DNA of 64,000 nt from Gammaproteobacteria bacterium (GCA_018828125.1 JAHJWB010000023.1:124001-188000); one strand, 5' to 3'; shown: positions 25,649-35,040, counted from the first letter of the stretch. Made by a program: numbers and translations. Notes: generated by a model not told the origin, from the sequence alone.

Positions 25649-26488
25649 CTATTCATCGCTGCGCATCCACCGCGCCGTACCCGACACGCGGATGGAGCTG
25701 CCGGGCACCGCCCCGATCTCGGCCCGCAGGCGCGAGCGCATGCCCATGTCCTCCCCCTGCACCACGTCGATGGCGCCGCCATGGGGCCAGCCCAGGTCGC
25801 GCAGATAGCCTGCGAGGGCGGCCGTCGCAGCGCCCGTGGCCGGGTCTTCCAAAACGCCGCCCGAGGCAAACGCATTGCGCGTGTGCAGCCGCTGGTCTGA
25901 CTCCACCACGACCAGCACAACCGTGACCAGCCCGGCCTCCAGCATCAGCGTGCGACCCGCGTCCAGCGCGTAGTGCATGGCCGCCAGCACCGCACGGCTG
26001 CGCAAGACCAGCACGGCGTGGTCAGCGCCGCCGTGGATGAGCGCCGGCGGAATGCGTGGGTCGAGGTCGGCTGGGGCGATGCCAAACAGCGTGAGAAGGC
26101 GGTCCAGCAACCCCTGCGGCAGCGGCGCGCTGCGCGTGGGCGGCGACTGCAACGCCGCTTGCACCAGGTCGCCATCGTGGCGCCCCTCCACCGTGATCTG
26201 GGCCTGCGCCAGCGACAAGGCAAACACCCCATCGCCCTCGCGCTGGGCCAGCGCGGCACCCAAGGCGATGGTGGCGTGCCCACAAAACGGCACCTCGGAC
26301 TCCGGCGAAAAATAGCGCACGCTCCAGCCGCTGCCGAGCGGCGCGGCAAACGCCGTTTCCGAAAAACCGACGTCGGCCGCGATGCGTTGCATCTCGGCGG
26401 GCGGCGGCAGGGCCTCACCAATCCAGACACCTGCGGGGTTGCCACCCACCGCGCCATCAGAAAAAGCAGCTATTTTTTGCACGGACAT
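25649..26488 (-). CDS. PhzF-family isomerase/epimerase-like protein
   Basis: A 279-residue PhzF-like protein with the two-lobed diaminopimelate-epimerase fold. GNPAGVWIGEALPPPAEMQR and VGFSETAFA hold the catalytic glutamate. FCGHATIALG is the first anion-binding loop and GGVLEDPATGAATAALAGYL the second. The substrate is unknown; no phenazine genes are nearby, so it is a stand-alone member of this widespread family. Confidence 0.87.
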   Translation of the reverse strand: MSVQKIAAFSDGAVGGNPAGVWIGEALPPPAEMQRIAADVGFSETAFAAPLGSGWSVRYFSPESEVPFCGHATIALGAALAQREGDGVFALSLAQAQITVEGRHDGDLVQAALQSPPTRSAPLPQGLLDRLLTLFGIAPADLDPRIPPALIHGGADHAVLVLRSRAVLAAMHYALDAGRTLMLEAGLVTVVLVVVESDQRLHTRNAFASGGVLEDPATGAATAALAGYLRDLGWPHGGAIDVVQGEDMGMRSRLRAEIGAVPGSSIRVSGTARWMRSDE

Positions 26489-26584
26489 GGCGATCAGAGA
26501 AGAAGAGAACCAAACAGGGGAAGCCGCCCCTGCGCAGCGCGGCTACTAAGGCGGCAGACCAAAACCCGCGGTTGAACCCGGAAA

Positions 26585-27211
26585 TCAGAACTTCGGAATG
26601 CGAATCCGGCTGATCATCAACGACCCGGACACCGCAAACACCAGCACCAGCGGATGCAGCGTGAAGCCGCCCAGCACCACTTGGCCAAACCACAGGTTTT
26701 CGCGCACGGCCCCCATATAGCCTGCCAGCGCCATCAGGGCGACCAGCACGATGGACGTGGGGATGGGCGTGCCTTCAAAGTATTTGACCTTCCCGTCGTC
26801 GCCCGACAGCGTTTCGGCGGTGACGTTGTAGCGCGCCAGACGCGATACGCCGCAGGCCACAAAGTAGGCCAGCACCACGCGGTCATACAACCCCTGCATG
26901 CCACAACCGTAGGCAATGATGGCGGGCGCCACACCGAACGAGATCACGTCGGCCAGCGAGTCCAGCTCGCGGCCCATGGCCGAACTCTTCTGGCGCCAGC
27001 GGGCAATCCGGCCGTCCAGCACATCAAAAATCAGGGCCGCCAGCACCAGGGCGCTGGCGAAGTACACATGGAGCACGTCGTTCGTCTCCAGGTACGACAT
27101 GACTGAAAACAGAGCACCGACACCGCAGACGGCATTGCCCAACGTGAACCAGTCGGCCAGGTGGAACTCACGGATCATCGAAAAACGCTTGGGGGGCTGG
27201 GGAGTATTCAT
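26585..27211 (-). CDS. pssA: CDP-alcohol phosphatidyltransferase, phosphatidylserine synthase-like
   Basis: A 208-residue membrane enzyme with about six hydrophobic segments. The family signature D-G-x2-A-R-x8-G-x3-D-x3-D is read as DGRIARWRQKSSAMGRELDSLAD. It would transfer a phosphatidyl group from CDP-diacylglycerol to serine (or another alcohol) at the inner membrane. The N-terminal FHLADWFTLGN fits bacterial type-II PssA. The ATG at 27211 is the first that gives a family-like N-terminus. The symbol is by similarity and the acceptor is not proved. Confidence 0.8.
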   Translation of the reverse strand: MNTPQPPKRFSMIREFHLADWFTLGNAVCGVGALFSVMSYLETNDVLHVYFASALVLAALIFDVLDGRIARWRQKSSAMGRELDSLADVISFGVAPAIIAYGCGMQGLYDRVVLAYFVACGVSRLARYNVTAETLSGDDGKVKYFEGTPIPTSIVLVALMALAGYMGAVRENLWFGQVVLGGFTLHPLVLVFAVSGSLMISRIRIPKF

Positions 27212-27681
27212 AGAGGGAGGGCGCCGTGGGCGCACAGTGACTGCCAACAATGTCCATTATGGTTGTGCTGCGGCGGCACCTGTACGCCAACATCGGCGTG
27301 GCGGCCTTTTGTGCAGGCACACAGGCAACTGTGACCACGGCATGAGCCCGCCCGGGTAGGACGATGCCGCATCTGCCTTTGCGCCTTGACCACGCGGTGC
27401 CGCTGCGTAGGCTGGGGCGACACGCACACACCGCCCCCGTGGCACATGCGCCCGGAGGACCAAGGAAAAACAGCCCCTACCGCTTACCCTGCATGCGCCA
27501 ATTGCTCTGTTTTTAATAGCATTTCGCACGGAAAGCGTTGGCAATTGTGTGCAGAGCATGAATCTGCGCGCAGGGGTCTTCGGTATTGCGGCATCTCCAC
27601 GTCTTCAGCTATTGTGCTTGCACCCCTCCAACGAACATTCCGTCGATTGGCATCCGCATCGACGGCCAAACCGCCCCACCC
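27212..27681. other. Gene-free interval between pssA-like and CHASE genes
   Basis: These 470 bases hold the divergent upstream regions of both neighbours. Around 27496-27540 there is a local AT-rich patch containing CAATTGC and GGCAATTG words, possibly a promoter or a decayed repeat. I see no coding signal that rises above shadow frames. Confidence 0.4.
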
Positions 27682-28512
27682 ATGCGCTTGACCAAACTGG
27701 TAACGCCCGCCATTGCCTGGGCAGCAGGCACTCTGCTCATTGGCGTGACGGCCAGTGCATTTTTGACTTGGTGGCACGCGCAGACCAACGCCCGCACCGC
27801 GCAAGCGGCATTTGAAACACACGCGCTCGACGTGGTGGATCGCCTTTCGAGCAGGATGCGCCTGTACGAATATGGGCTGCGTGGCGCCCGAGGCCCAGTA
27901 CTGACCGCCGGGGAAAACGGCATCAACTACGACCTGTTCAAGCGGTACAGCCAGACCAGAGACGTGGACGCCGAGTTCCGAGGCGCGCGTGGATTTGGCT
28001 TCATCCGAAGAGTCCCGAGGTCGCAAACCGAGAGCTATCTGCGCGACGAACGCGCCCACAACAGACCCGATTTCGCCATCAAGACGTTTACGGAACACCA
28101 GGGCGAGCGCTTCGTCATCGAGTACATAGAGCCCGTCGACCGCAATCTCGCCGCAGTGGGGCTGGATATCGGCTCCGAGACCAACCGCCGGCAAGCAGCT
28201 ATCTCTGCCATGCAAACCGGGAAGGCCACCATCACCGGGCCTATCACCCTGGTGCAAGCCTCGGGCGACCCCCAGCGCTCCTTGCTGTTTCTGCTGCCTA
28301 TTTATCGGGGCGGTGCAACGCCTGACACGATTGAAGCGCGCGAAACCAGTGCTATCGGCTGGAGCTATGCGCCGCTGTCCCTGAGCGAGGTGCTGGCCGA
28401 CTTCAATATGGCCGAGCTTCACTACGACCTGGGCATCACAGACATATCCGAACCGGCCAGGCCTGAACGTGATCCTGCTCGACGCCGACATGCCCGGCAT
28501 GTCGGGCTTTGA
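27682..28512 (+). pseudogene. CHASE-domain sensor fragment, truncated by out-of-frame fusion
   Basis: Residues 1 to about 255 form a membrane segment (AIAWAAGTLLIGVTASAFLT) and a CHASE extracellular sensor domain (MRLYEYGLRGARG, RGARGFGFIRRVPR, FVIEYIEPVDRN, VGLDIGSE, LLFLLPIY). The sequence then breaks: after LGITDISEPA the frame becomes arginine-rich nonsense (ARRRHARHVGL) and stops. From about 28455 another frame encodes the second half of a receiver domain. The second transmembrane helix and any kinase or cyclase domain that should follow CHASE are missing. I infer a deletion that joined a CHASE sensor gene to a downstream response-regulator gene. Confidence 0.75.
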
Positions 28513-29296
28513 GGTTTTGCGCGTGATTCGCTCCCAGCCAACGCTTGAGCATGTGCCCACCATTTTCATCACCAGCCTCAATGGCGAAGACATGGAAGAA
28601 AAGGGTCTGGCCAGCGGGGCCGCCGATTTCATCGGAAAACCCTTTCGGCCGGCCATTGTGGCCGCGCGGGTCAGGACGCAGTTGCGTCTGAAGTTGGCGA
28701 CAGACCGCCTTCGCAAACTTTCCTCCATCGACGCACTCACGGGGATTGCCAACCGCCGCACGCTGGATGAATCGCTGATGGTCGAGTGCAAGCGCACCCA
28801 GCGCAGCCTCAAGCCACTTTGCGTGCTGATGCTGGACGTGGACCATTTCAAGCGCTTCAACGACTACTACGGTCACGGCGAAGGCGACAAAGCACTGGTT
28901 AGCGTGGCTCGCGCCATGCGCGCCTCCACAAATCGCCCCGCGGACCTTCCTGCGCGGTACGGAGGTGAAGAGTTTGCGCTGATCCTTCCCGACACGGATG
29001 GCGCCGGTGCAATGACGGTGGCGTCCGCCTTGATGGCAAACATGAGCCAGTTGAAGATCCCCCACGTGGCTTCGGACACGGGATTTCTCACTGTCTCCAT
29101 CGGTATTGGCTGCTTTGACAACGAGTCAGCCAACTGGGCTGCGTCACCTCAGGACCTGCGCGATTTATCGCACAGCACCCCCGGAGCGTGCGCAGACGCT
29201 TTGCTCCAAACCGCAGACCGAGCGCTCTACTCCGCCAAGGTAAATGGCCGCGCCAACACCGTGCTGCAACGCTTCAACGGATTCATGCCCGAATAG
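28469..29296 (+). CDS. Diguanylate cyclase with truncated receiver domain
   Basis: A 275-residue open frame. It begins with a GTG in the middle of a receiver domain: the phospho-acceptor block LLDADMPGMSGFEVLRVIR, the T/S switch (FITSLNGEDM) and lysine (GKPFRPA) are present, but the N-terminal acidic pair and first two strands are absent. A complete GGDEF domain follows, starting DALTGIANRRTLDE and with active site YGGEEF. The allosteric RxxD site (RPAD) lies five residues before it. The GGDEF half may still make cyclic di-GMP; the receiver half cannot be phosphorylated normally. The missing part was probably lost in the deletion that also cut the CHASE gene. Confidence 0.75.
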   Translation: MILLDADMPGMSGFEVLRVIRSQPTLEHVPTIFITSLNGEDMEEKGLASGAADFIGKPFRPAIVAARVRTQLRLKLATDRLRKLSSIDALTGIANRRTLDESLMVECKRTQRSLKPLCVLMLDVDHFKRFNDYYGHGEGDKALVSVARAMRASTNRPADLPARYGGEEFALILPDTDGAGAMTVASALMANMSQLKIPHVASDTGFLTVSIGIGCFDNESANWAASPQDLRDLSHSTPGACADALLQTADRALYSAKVNGRANTVLQRFNGFMPE

Positions 29297-29336
29297 TCCG
29301 TCCATTGATGCATGCAGCCGGGCGGGCCCCGTTCAC

Positions 29337-31403
29337 CTATGCGCCCTGGCGGCTGGCCGCAAACGCCACGTACCAGTCCAGGCACCCCGGGTTGGCCATC
29401 GCATCCTTGTTGACCACTTTCTCGATAGGCTGGCCCAGCAGCAGTTTCTTGATGGGCAACTCCTGCTTCTTGCCAGACAGAGTACGCGGCACCTCGGCCA
29501 CCACAAAGATGTCGTCGGGCACAAAACGCGGGCTCAGTGCCGTTCGCACCGCGCCGTTGATGCGGGCGCGCAGGGCGTCGTCCAGCACGCAACCGGGGCG
29601 CAGCACCACAAACAGCGGCATGTAGCTTTCGCGGCCCAGGTACTCCAGGTCGACCACGAGGCTGTCGAGCACTTCGGGCAGGGATTCGACCGCGCTGTAG
29701 ATTTCGCTCGTGCCCATGCGCAGGCCGTGGCGGTTGATGGTGGCGTCGCTGCGGCCATAAATGATGCAGCCGCCGTTGACGCCGATCTTGAGCCAGTCGC
29801 CATGGCGCCACACGGCGCCCATGTTCGCGGGGCCGTCACCACCGCCGGGCTGGCGGCCGTGGCCGGACGGGTACATGTCGAAGTAGCTCGACAGGTAACG
29901 TGATCCGTCCTTGTCGCCCCACAGATACAAAGGCATGGATGGAATCGGCTGCGCGCAAACCAGTTCGCCCACCTCGTTCATCACCGGCAGACCTTCAGCG
30001 TTCCAGGACTCCACCGCCGCGCCCAACATGCGGCACTGCATCTCGCCGGGCACCTGGGGCATTTCGCGGTGGCCGCCGATGAAGGCGCCGCAAAAATCGG
30101 TGCCGCCCGAGATGTTGTTCCACCAGATATCTTGGGTACCCAGCGCTTCAAACTGCGTCGTGCCCCATTGCTGCACCTCGGGCGACAGCGGCGAGCCGGT
30201 GGTGCCCAGCGCGCGGATGCGCGTGAGGTCGCCATAGTCGGCCAGCGTGATGCCCGCCTTCATGCAGTTGGCAAAAAACGCCGCACCCGCGCCGAAGAAG
30301 GTCACGCCCGTCTCGGCCGCAAAGCGCCACAGCACGCCCCAGTCGGGGTGGTCTTTGCTGCCGCCAGGGTTGCCGTCGTAAATCACGCAGGTGGTGCCCG
30401 AGAGCAGGCCGCTGAGCTGCGCGTTCCACATCACCCAGCCGGTGGAGCTGTACCAGTGGTAGCGCTCGCCAAAGCTGTTGGGCGTGTAGCTGCAGCCGAT
30501 GTCGTTGTGCAGCACCTTGAGCTGCAGCGCCACCAGCACCGTGCCGCCGTGGCCGTGCACGATGGGCTTCGGTAACCCCGTGGTACCGCTGGAGTAGACG
30601 ATCCACAGCGGGTGGTCGAACGGTAGCCACATCGGCTCAAACGCTGCAGTTTCTGCATCATTTCGGGCGGTAGCGCTTTTCCAGCTTGCACAACCAGCTA
30701 TCGAAACAGAAGCATCTAGGTTGCCCAGCAACACCACGTGCTGCACGCTGGGCAGGGCCTCGCGCAGCTCGGCCAGCACGCCGGTGCGGTCGTGGTCACG
30801 CCCGCCGTAGGTCACGCCGTCCACGCTGATGAGCACCTTGGGCTCGATCTGGCGAAAGCGGTCGAGCACCGCATGCGTTCCCATGTCGGGCGCGCAGATG
30901 CTCCACACGCCGCCGATGCTCACCGTGGCCAGGAAGGCGATCATGGCCTCGGGCACGTTGGGCAGGTAGGCGGCCACGCGGTCGCCGGGCTGGATGCCCT
31001 GGGCCTTGAGGTGCAGTGCCAGCGACGCGACCTGGCGGCGCAGCTCGGGCCAGCTCAGCTCTCGGTGCTGGCCTTTTTCGTTGCGGCTGATGATGGCGGG
31101 CAGGCCTGCGGCGTGCGCGGCATCCACATGCCGCAGCGCCTGGCGCGCGTAGTTGACCTGAGCGCCAGGGAACCACTGCGCGCCAGGCATGGTGTTCTTA
31201 CCCAGAACGGCGGTGTGGGGCGTAGGCGATTGGAGCTTGAAATAGTCCCACACGCTTTGCCAGAAGGCGTCGAGGTCGGTGGTGGACCAGCGCCACAGGG
31301 CGTCGTAGCTGTCAAACGTGAGGTTGCGCTCGTTGCGCAGCCAGTCCTGATACAGGCGGATTTGCGGGACGAAGGGCGGGGTTTTGTACGGTGTTGTCTC
31401 CAT
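29337..31403 (-). CDS. Acetoacetyl-CoA synthetase
   Basis: A 688-residue ANL-superfamily ligase that activates acetoacetate with ATP and CoA, linking ketone bodies or polyhydroxybutyrate breakdown to acetyl-CoA. Blocks are VYSSGTTGLPKPIVHGHGGT (AMP-binding), GWVMWNAQLSGLL, NNISGGTDFCGAF and the C-terminal TLSGKKQELPIKKLL with the catalytic lysine. About 650-690 residues is usual for the family. Start at 31403 (METTPYKTP) was chosen by family N-terminus. Residues about 230-251 (SVSIAGCASWKSATARNDAE region) are encoded by a copy of the dispersed repeat at 30654-30716 and look foreign to the family. Confidence 0.92.
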   Translation of the reverse strand: METTPYKTPPFVPQIRLYQDWLRNERNLTFDSYDALWRWSTTDLDAFWQSVWDYFKLQSPTPHTAVLGKNTMPGAQWFPGAQVNYARQALRHVDAAHAAGLPAIISRNEKGQHRELSWPELRRQVASLALHLKAQGIQPGDRVAAYLPNVPEAMIAFLATVSIGGVWSICAPDMGTHAVLDRFRQIEPKVLISVDGVTYGGRDHDRTGVLAELREALPSVQHVVLLGNLDASVSIAGCASWKSATARNDAETAAFEPMWLPFDHPLWIVYSSGTTGLPKPIVHGHGGTVLVALQLKVLHNDIGCSYTPNSFGERYHWYSSTGWVMWNAQLSGLLSGTTCVIYDGNPGGSKDHPDWGVLWRFAAETGVTFFGAGAAFFANCMKAGITLADYGDLTRIRALGTTGSPLSPEVQQWGTTQFEALGTQDIWWNNISGGTDFCGAFIGGHREMPQVPGEMQCRMLGAAVESWNAEGLPVMNEVGELVCAQPIPSMPLYLWGDKDGSRYLSSYFDMYPSGHGRQPGGGDGPANMGAVWRHGDWLKIGVNGGCIIYGRSDATINRHGLRMGTSEIYSAVESLPEVLDSLVVDLEYLGRESYMPLFVVLRPGCVLDDALRARINGAVRTALSPRFVPDDIFVVAEVPRTLSGKKQELPIKKLLLGQPIEKVVNKDAMANPGCLDWYVAFAASRQGA
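30654..30716. repeat. Dispersed repeat copy translated inside acetoacetyl-CoA synthetase
   Basis: TTTCGGGCGGTAGCGCTTTT, then CCAGCTTGCACAACCAGCTAT, then GAAACAGAAGCAT follow the repeat-family order (GGCCTCTAGCGCTT ... CAGCTAT ...), diverged but recognisable. It lies in frame before the AMP-binding motif. Confidence 0.65.
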
Positions 31404-31924
31404 GGCGACGCAGCGTACCAGCGCGCCCGCTGACTGACCATGGCCCCCCGTCTCCGAATTGACAGCATGCATAGCATCCCTTCTCTTGACTGCGGTATTA
31501 CTCGCAGCTTTACGCAATCGTTACATACACTTGCAGCCTTACCCCATCTGCGCGCTGCCCTTTTGCGCCGACTGTCATCCTGAAAAGGGCGCTGTGCAGA
31601 TGCCTCTCCTTGCCTTGCCGCGCCCCTGTGCGCGCATCGGCTGGGGCCACGCCCCTTTTTGGGATGCCCCGCTTCGCGACGCTGTCATTCCAGCGCACGC
31701 GCGGCGATTTGCAGTGCGCGGCCCACCTCCCTGTGATGTGCAGGCGGGACGCTGCGGTACCACCACCCCTGCTGCTACCAAGCCCCCGTTTTTGCCGCCT
31801 TTTCGCCTTGGCTGAAAAGGCGCGACGGCTTGTATTCAAGCGCCTTTTGGTGCCTCATGGGCACCCTGGGCGCAGTGAATACGGCCTGCGCATCCCTTTT
31901 TTGATCGTCCAGAAAGGTGATCCT
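31404..31924 (+). other. Long leader/intergenic region with three hairpins before BCCT gene
   Basis: About 520 bases lack a credible gene. A long imperfect stem runs 31545-31602: CATCTGC pairs with GCAGATG and GCCCTTTT with AAAAGGGC around an 18-base loop. A 9-bp perfect stem CGCCTTTTC/GAAAAGGCG follows at 31796-31822, and a shorter one, GGTGCC/GGGCACC, near 31849-31865. A weak AAAGGTGA ribosome site stands before the BCCT start. The region probably contains the promoters of both divergent genes and a structured 5' leader. Confidence 0.45.
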
Positions 31925-33535
31925 ATGGAACTTCTCATATCGGCGGGGCTGATCCTCGCCATCGTGCTCTGGGGCGTGATTGCCCCCAGCACTCTGGGTA
32001 CCGTGTTTGACACGGCGCTTGCCGCCATCACGCGCAACTTTGGCTGGTTCTACCTGTGGGTGGTACTGGGCCTGGTGGTGATGGCGCTCATCCTGGCCTT
32101 CAGCCGCTACGGCGATCTGAAGCTGGGCCAGGAGGATGATGAGCCGGAGTTCTCCATCGGCGCCTGGTTTGCCATGCTGTTCGCGGCAGGCATGGGCATC
32201 GGCCTGGTGTTCTGGGGCGTGGCCGAGCCGATATCGCACTACGGCGCGCCGCCGCCCGGCATTGCCGCCAACACCCCCGAGGCGGCCAACGCCGCGATGC
32301 GCTACAGCTTCTTCCACTGGGGGCTGCACCCCTGGGCGGTTTACAGCATCGTGGCGCTGTCGATTGCGTTCTTTCAGTTCCGCAAGGGCGGCTCGGCACT
32401 GGTCAGCACCGCAGTGATGGCGCTGCCCTGGGCACCGCTGCAGCGCATCGGCCCGCTGGTCAACATCCTGGCAGTGATTGCCACCGCGTTTGGCGTGGCG
32501 GCATCGCTGGGCATGGGCGCACTGCAGATCAACAGCGGGCTTCATGCCGCATTTGGGTTGCCCGTGGGACCTGCGTCGCAGGTGGGCATCATTGTGGTGA
32601 CCACGGTGCTGTTTCTGGCGTCGGCGATAACGGGCGTGTCCCGGGGCATCAAGTGGCTGTCCAGCATTAATTTGCTGATGGCGGCGGCGCTGGCGCTGGC
32701 CGTGTTTGTGCTGGGCCCAACGGTGGCCATCATCGACACGTTTACCAACACGTTGGGCAGCTATCTCACCGAATTTGTGCGCATGAGCCTGCGCATGACG
32801 CCCTTTCGCGACAGCGGCTGGGTGGGCGGCTGGACGGTGTTTTACTGGGCCTGGTGGGTGAGCTGGTCGCCCTTTGTGGGCCTGTTCATCGCACGCGTTT
32901 CGCGCGGGCGCACCATCCGTGAATTCATCCTGGGCACCGTGCTGGCGCCCACGCTGGCGGCGTTTGTCTGGTTCTCGGTGTTTGGCGGCACCGCGCTCCA
33001 CATGGAGATCATGCAGGGCGTGCCGCTGGCCGAAGCCGTCAAGGCCGATGTGTCGACCGCGCTGTTTGCCCTGTTCAATGCGCTGCCCTGGGGCGCGGTG
33101 ATGTCGTTTGTGGCCACGCTGCTGGTGCTGGTGTTCTTCGTCACATCGGGCGACTCGGCCACGCTGGTGCTGGGCATGATGAGCACAGGCGGCCAGGAGA
33201 ACCCGTCGGCCCGCGTCAAGATCGTCTGGGGCGTTTTGGTGTCCGGCATTGCCATCAGCCTGCTGCTGGCGGGCGGCGTCAAGGCGGTGCAGACGGCCAC
33301 CATCGTGTTTGCGCTGCCGTTCACGGCCGTCATTTTGTTGATGGCGCTGTCGTTGTGGCGCGGCGTGAAGGCCGACTGGGAGGCCGACGACCGCCGAGAC
33401 CGCGCCCTCAGGCGGCGCATGCGCGAGATGGTGGGGCCGGTGGGGAGTGCAGGTGCAGGTTCCGCATCTGCGCCAGCCGCTGGCGTCGCAGAGGCTGCAG
33501 CACCGGCGCGCACCACACCGGGCCAACAACCATAA
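31925..33535 (+). CDS. BCCT-family betaine/carnitine/choline transporter
   Basis: A 536-residue inner-membrane transporter with about twelve hydrophobic segments. GMGIGLVFWGVAEPISHYGA and the helix-8 signature VFYWAWWVSWSPFVGLFIAR are diagnostic, followed by VSRGRTIREFILG. It imports quaternary ammonium compounds such as glycine betaine or choline, using sodium or protons, often for osmoprotection. The cytoplasmic C-terminus is short and Ala/Gly-rich (after RRRMREMV), and a degenerate copy of exactly this tail occurs at 34863-35040. The ATG at 31925 starts at the first membrane segment; the longer upstream frame is leader. Confidence 0.92.
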   Translation: MELLISAGLILAIVLWGVIAPSTLGTVFDTALAAITRNFGWFYLWVVLGLVVMALILAFSRYGDLKLGQEDDEPEFSIGAWFAMLFAAGMGIGLVFWGVAEPISHYGAPPPGIAANTPEAANAAMRYSFFHWGLHPWAVYSIVALSIAFFQFRKGGSALVSTAVMALPWAPLQRIGPLVNILAVIATAFGVAASLGMGALQINSGLHAAFGLPVGPASQVGIIVVTTVLFLASAITGVSRGIKWLSSINLLMAAALALAVFVLGPTVAIIDTFTNTLGSYLTEFVRMSLRMTPFRDSGWVGGWTVFYWAWWVSWSPFVGLFIARVSRGRTIREFILGTVLAPTLAAFVWFSVFGGTALHMEIMQGVPLAEAVKADVSTALFALFNALPWGAVMSFVATLLVLVFFVTSGDSATLVLGMMSTGGQENPSARVKIVWGVLVSGIAISLLLAGGVKAVQTATIVFALPFTAVILLMALSLWRGVKADWEADDRRDRALRRRMREMVGPVGSAGAGSASAPAAGVAEAAAPARTTPGQQP

Positions 33536-33579
33536 GGGCGCCGCGCGCGGCATCTTGCACGCCGCAGCTGGAGGCCAAT

Positions 33580-33641
33580 TTTGATGATTTTGGCCTCTAG
33601 CCCTTATTCAGAAAGCGTCAGCAGCTATCCTAACAATAGCA
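33580..33641. repeat. Dispersed repeat, copy after the BCCT gene
   Basis: GATTTTGGCCTCTAGCCCTT, then ATTCAGAAAGCGTCAGCAGCT, then ATCCTAACAATAGC; it ends directly at the stop codon of the convergent M48 gene. The stem is slightly degenerate compared with the copy at 25568. Confidence 0.75.
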
Positions 33642-34472
33642 TTACTTCTTGCCTGCTGCGTTGTCACGCATGCGGTCGGCACGGGCGCCCGGGTCGGGGT
33701 GTGACGACAGCATCTGGTCCATGCCGGTCTGTTTGCCACCCAATGAGGCGAGTTTGCGGAAGGCGCCTTCCATCGCCTTCACGTTGTATTTGTGCTTTTT
33801 CATGAAAGCCAGGCCGTAGTCGTCCGACTCGGTCTCTTGGCTTTGCGAGAACTGGCTGTTGAGCAGCTTCTCGCCCAGCTCGCCCAGATCAGAATCGGCC
33901 AGCCTGGCCCCAGCGCCACCCGAGGCCGCCGCAGCCTTGCGGCCAGCCGATGCCAGGTACGCGGTGCGCATGGCGCCCATGGTGTGGGCGTGCTTGACGT
34001 GGCCGATTTCGTGACCAATGACACCCAGCAGCTCCTGGTCGTTCATCATGTCCATCAGGCCCGCATAGACACGGATGGAACCATCGGCCGTGGCGTTGGC
34101 GTTCACGTCCTTGCTCAGGTAGACCTTGAAGTTGAGCTTCATGCCGTCTTCGTTGACGTGCTTGGCTGTCAGGCGGGCCAGGCGCTTGGAGTATTTGTTG
34201 TTGGCCGGGGCGAGTTTTTCCGTGCGATCGCCATAGGCGCGGTACTGCAGCGCTACCGACTTGAGTTCTTCATCCGACACGGTGGCGGCTTTGAACACGT
34301 CCAAGGCAGCCCCCAACTTGTTTTCGGATTTGCTGGCACCCGAACCACCGGCGTTGGTCGAACCGATGGCCGAAGAAACCGAGGACAGGCCGCTGGCCGA
34401 ACCCCCTTCGGTGGTGGCACAGCCGGTGAGTGCGAGCGCGCACGCCATGGCGATGGAAGTCAGTTGTTTCAT
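33642..34472 (-). CDS. M48-family zinc metalloprotease lipoprotein
   Basis: A 276-residue lipoprotein (MKQLTSIAMACALALTGCA, lipobox LTGC) with an M48 peptidase domain. The zinc site is GHEIGHVKHAH (HExxH), and the third ligand is probably the glutamate in SQSQETESDDYGL. SSHPDPGARADRMR is the usual C-terminal block. It resembles periplasmic M48 proteins (BepA/LoiP-like) that degrade misfolded outer-membrane proteins. Start at 34472 gives the lipoprotein signal. It is flanked on both sides by related repeat sequence. Confidence 0.88.
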   Translation of the reverse strand: MKQLTSIAMACALALTGCATTEGGSASGLSSVSSAIGSTNAGGSGASKSENKLGAALDVFKAATVSDEELKSVALQYRAYGDRTEKLAPANNKYSKRLARLTAKHVNEDGMKLNFKVYLSKDVNANATADGSIRVYAGLMDMMNDQELLGVIGHEIGHVKHAHTMGAMRTAYLASAGRKAAAASGGAGARLADSDLGELGEKLLNSQFSQSQETESDDYGLAFMKKHKYNVKAMEGAFRKLASLGGKQTGMDQMLSSHPDPGARADRMRDNAAGKK

Positions 34473-34862
34473 GGAATGGTTTCCCTCTCTTGGATGAATA
34501 TGAAGTCGATGCAGCACGCGGCATCAACAGGGTCGGCGGGCAAGCGCTGTAACGAATTTGCAAGCCCCGACGCGGCTTGTTTCAAATGGCGCGCGATTGT
34601 TTCACGCACCTATGGCGCACCGCCCCGCACTGTCGCCGTGGTTGCAACCGTTCGTATCCTGGCGACGGGCTTGAAACAGGCCGTGGCGTCAGGCACGCAA
34701 CACATCAACGGCGTCGTGGCGCATCCGAGCAATTCACTTGGCGTTACATGTTTCACGCTGCGTGGGCGTCACTTTGGCTTTTTATCCAAAACCAATGGGC
34801 CAAAAAATGCAGCTGTCCTTTGGTCATGCGTTGCCGGTTCGCATGCGCAGTGCGCGTCCACG

Positions 34863-35040
34863 CGCTGACCGCGGCGGCGCATGCGGGAGATGGTGGAGCC
34901 GGTAGCAGGTGGTTCAGCACATGCATCAGCCGCTGGCGTTGCACAGGCGGCAGCGTCGATGCGCACCCACCAGCTCAGCAACCTCAAAGGCGCCCTGCAT
35001 GCAGCCCTGCAAGCGGCTGGGCGGCACGCTGCAGTTTTAA
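34863..35040 (+). pseudogene. Degenerate duplicate of the BCCT transporter gene tail
   Basis: Translated from about 34870 it reads RRRMREMVEPVAGGSAHASA, then AGVAQAAASMRT. The intact BCCT C-terminus reads RRRMREMVGPVGSAGAGSAS, then APAAGVAEAAAPART. The DNA match continues through the stop region into the following AGCGCT repeat (35040-35098 against 33580-33641). No upstream BCCT sequence remains. The 390 bases before it (34473-34862) contain no gene that I can support. Confidence 0.75.

Noticed and set aside
31775..33553. 592-codon minus-strand open frame over the BCCT gene
   Set aside because: It is rich in His/Gln/Arg, is fully antisense to a clear BCCT transporter and has no recognisable motif.
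33580..33641. AGCGCT repeat as ordinary Rho-independent terminator
   Set aside because: The stem lacks a following T-run in most copies, copies also occur upstream of genes and inside coding regions, and the outer sequence is conserved.
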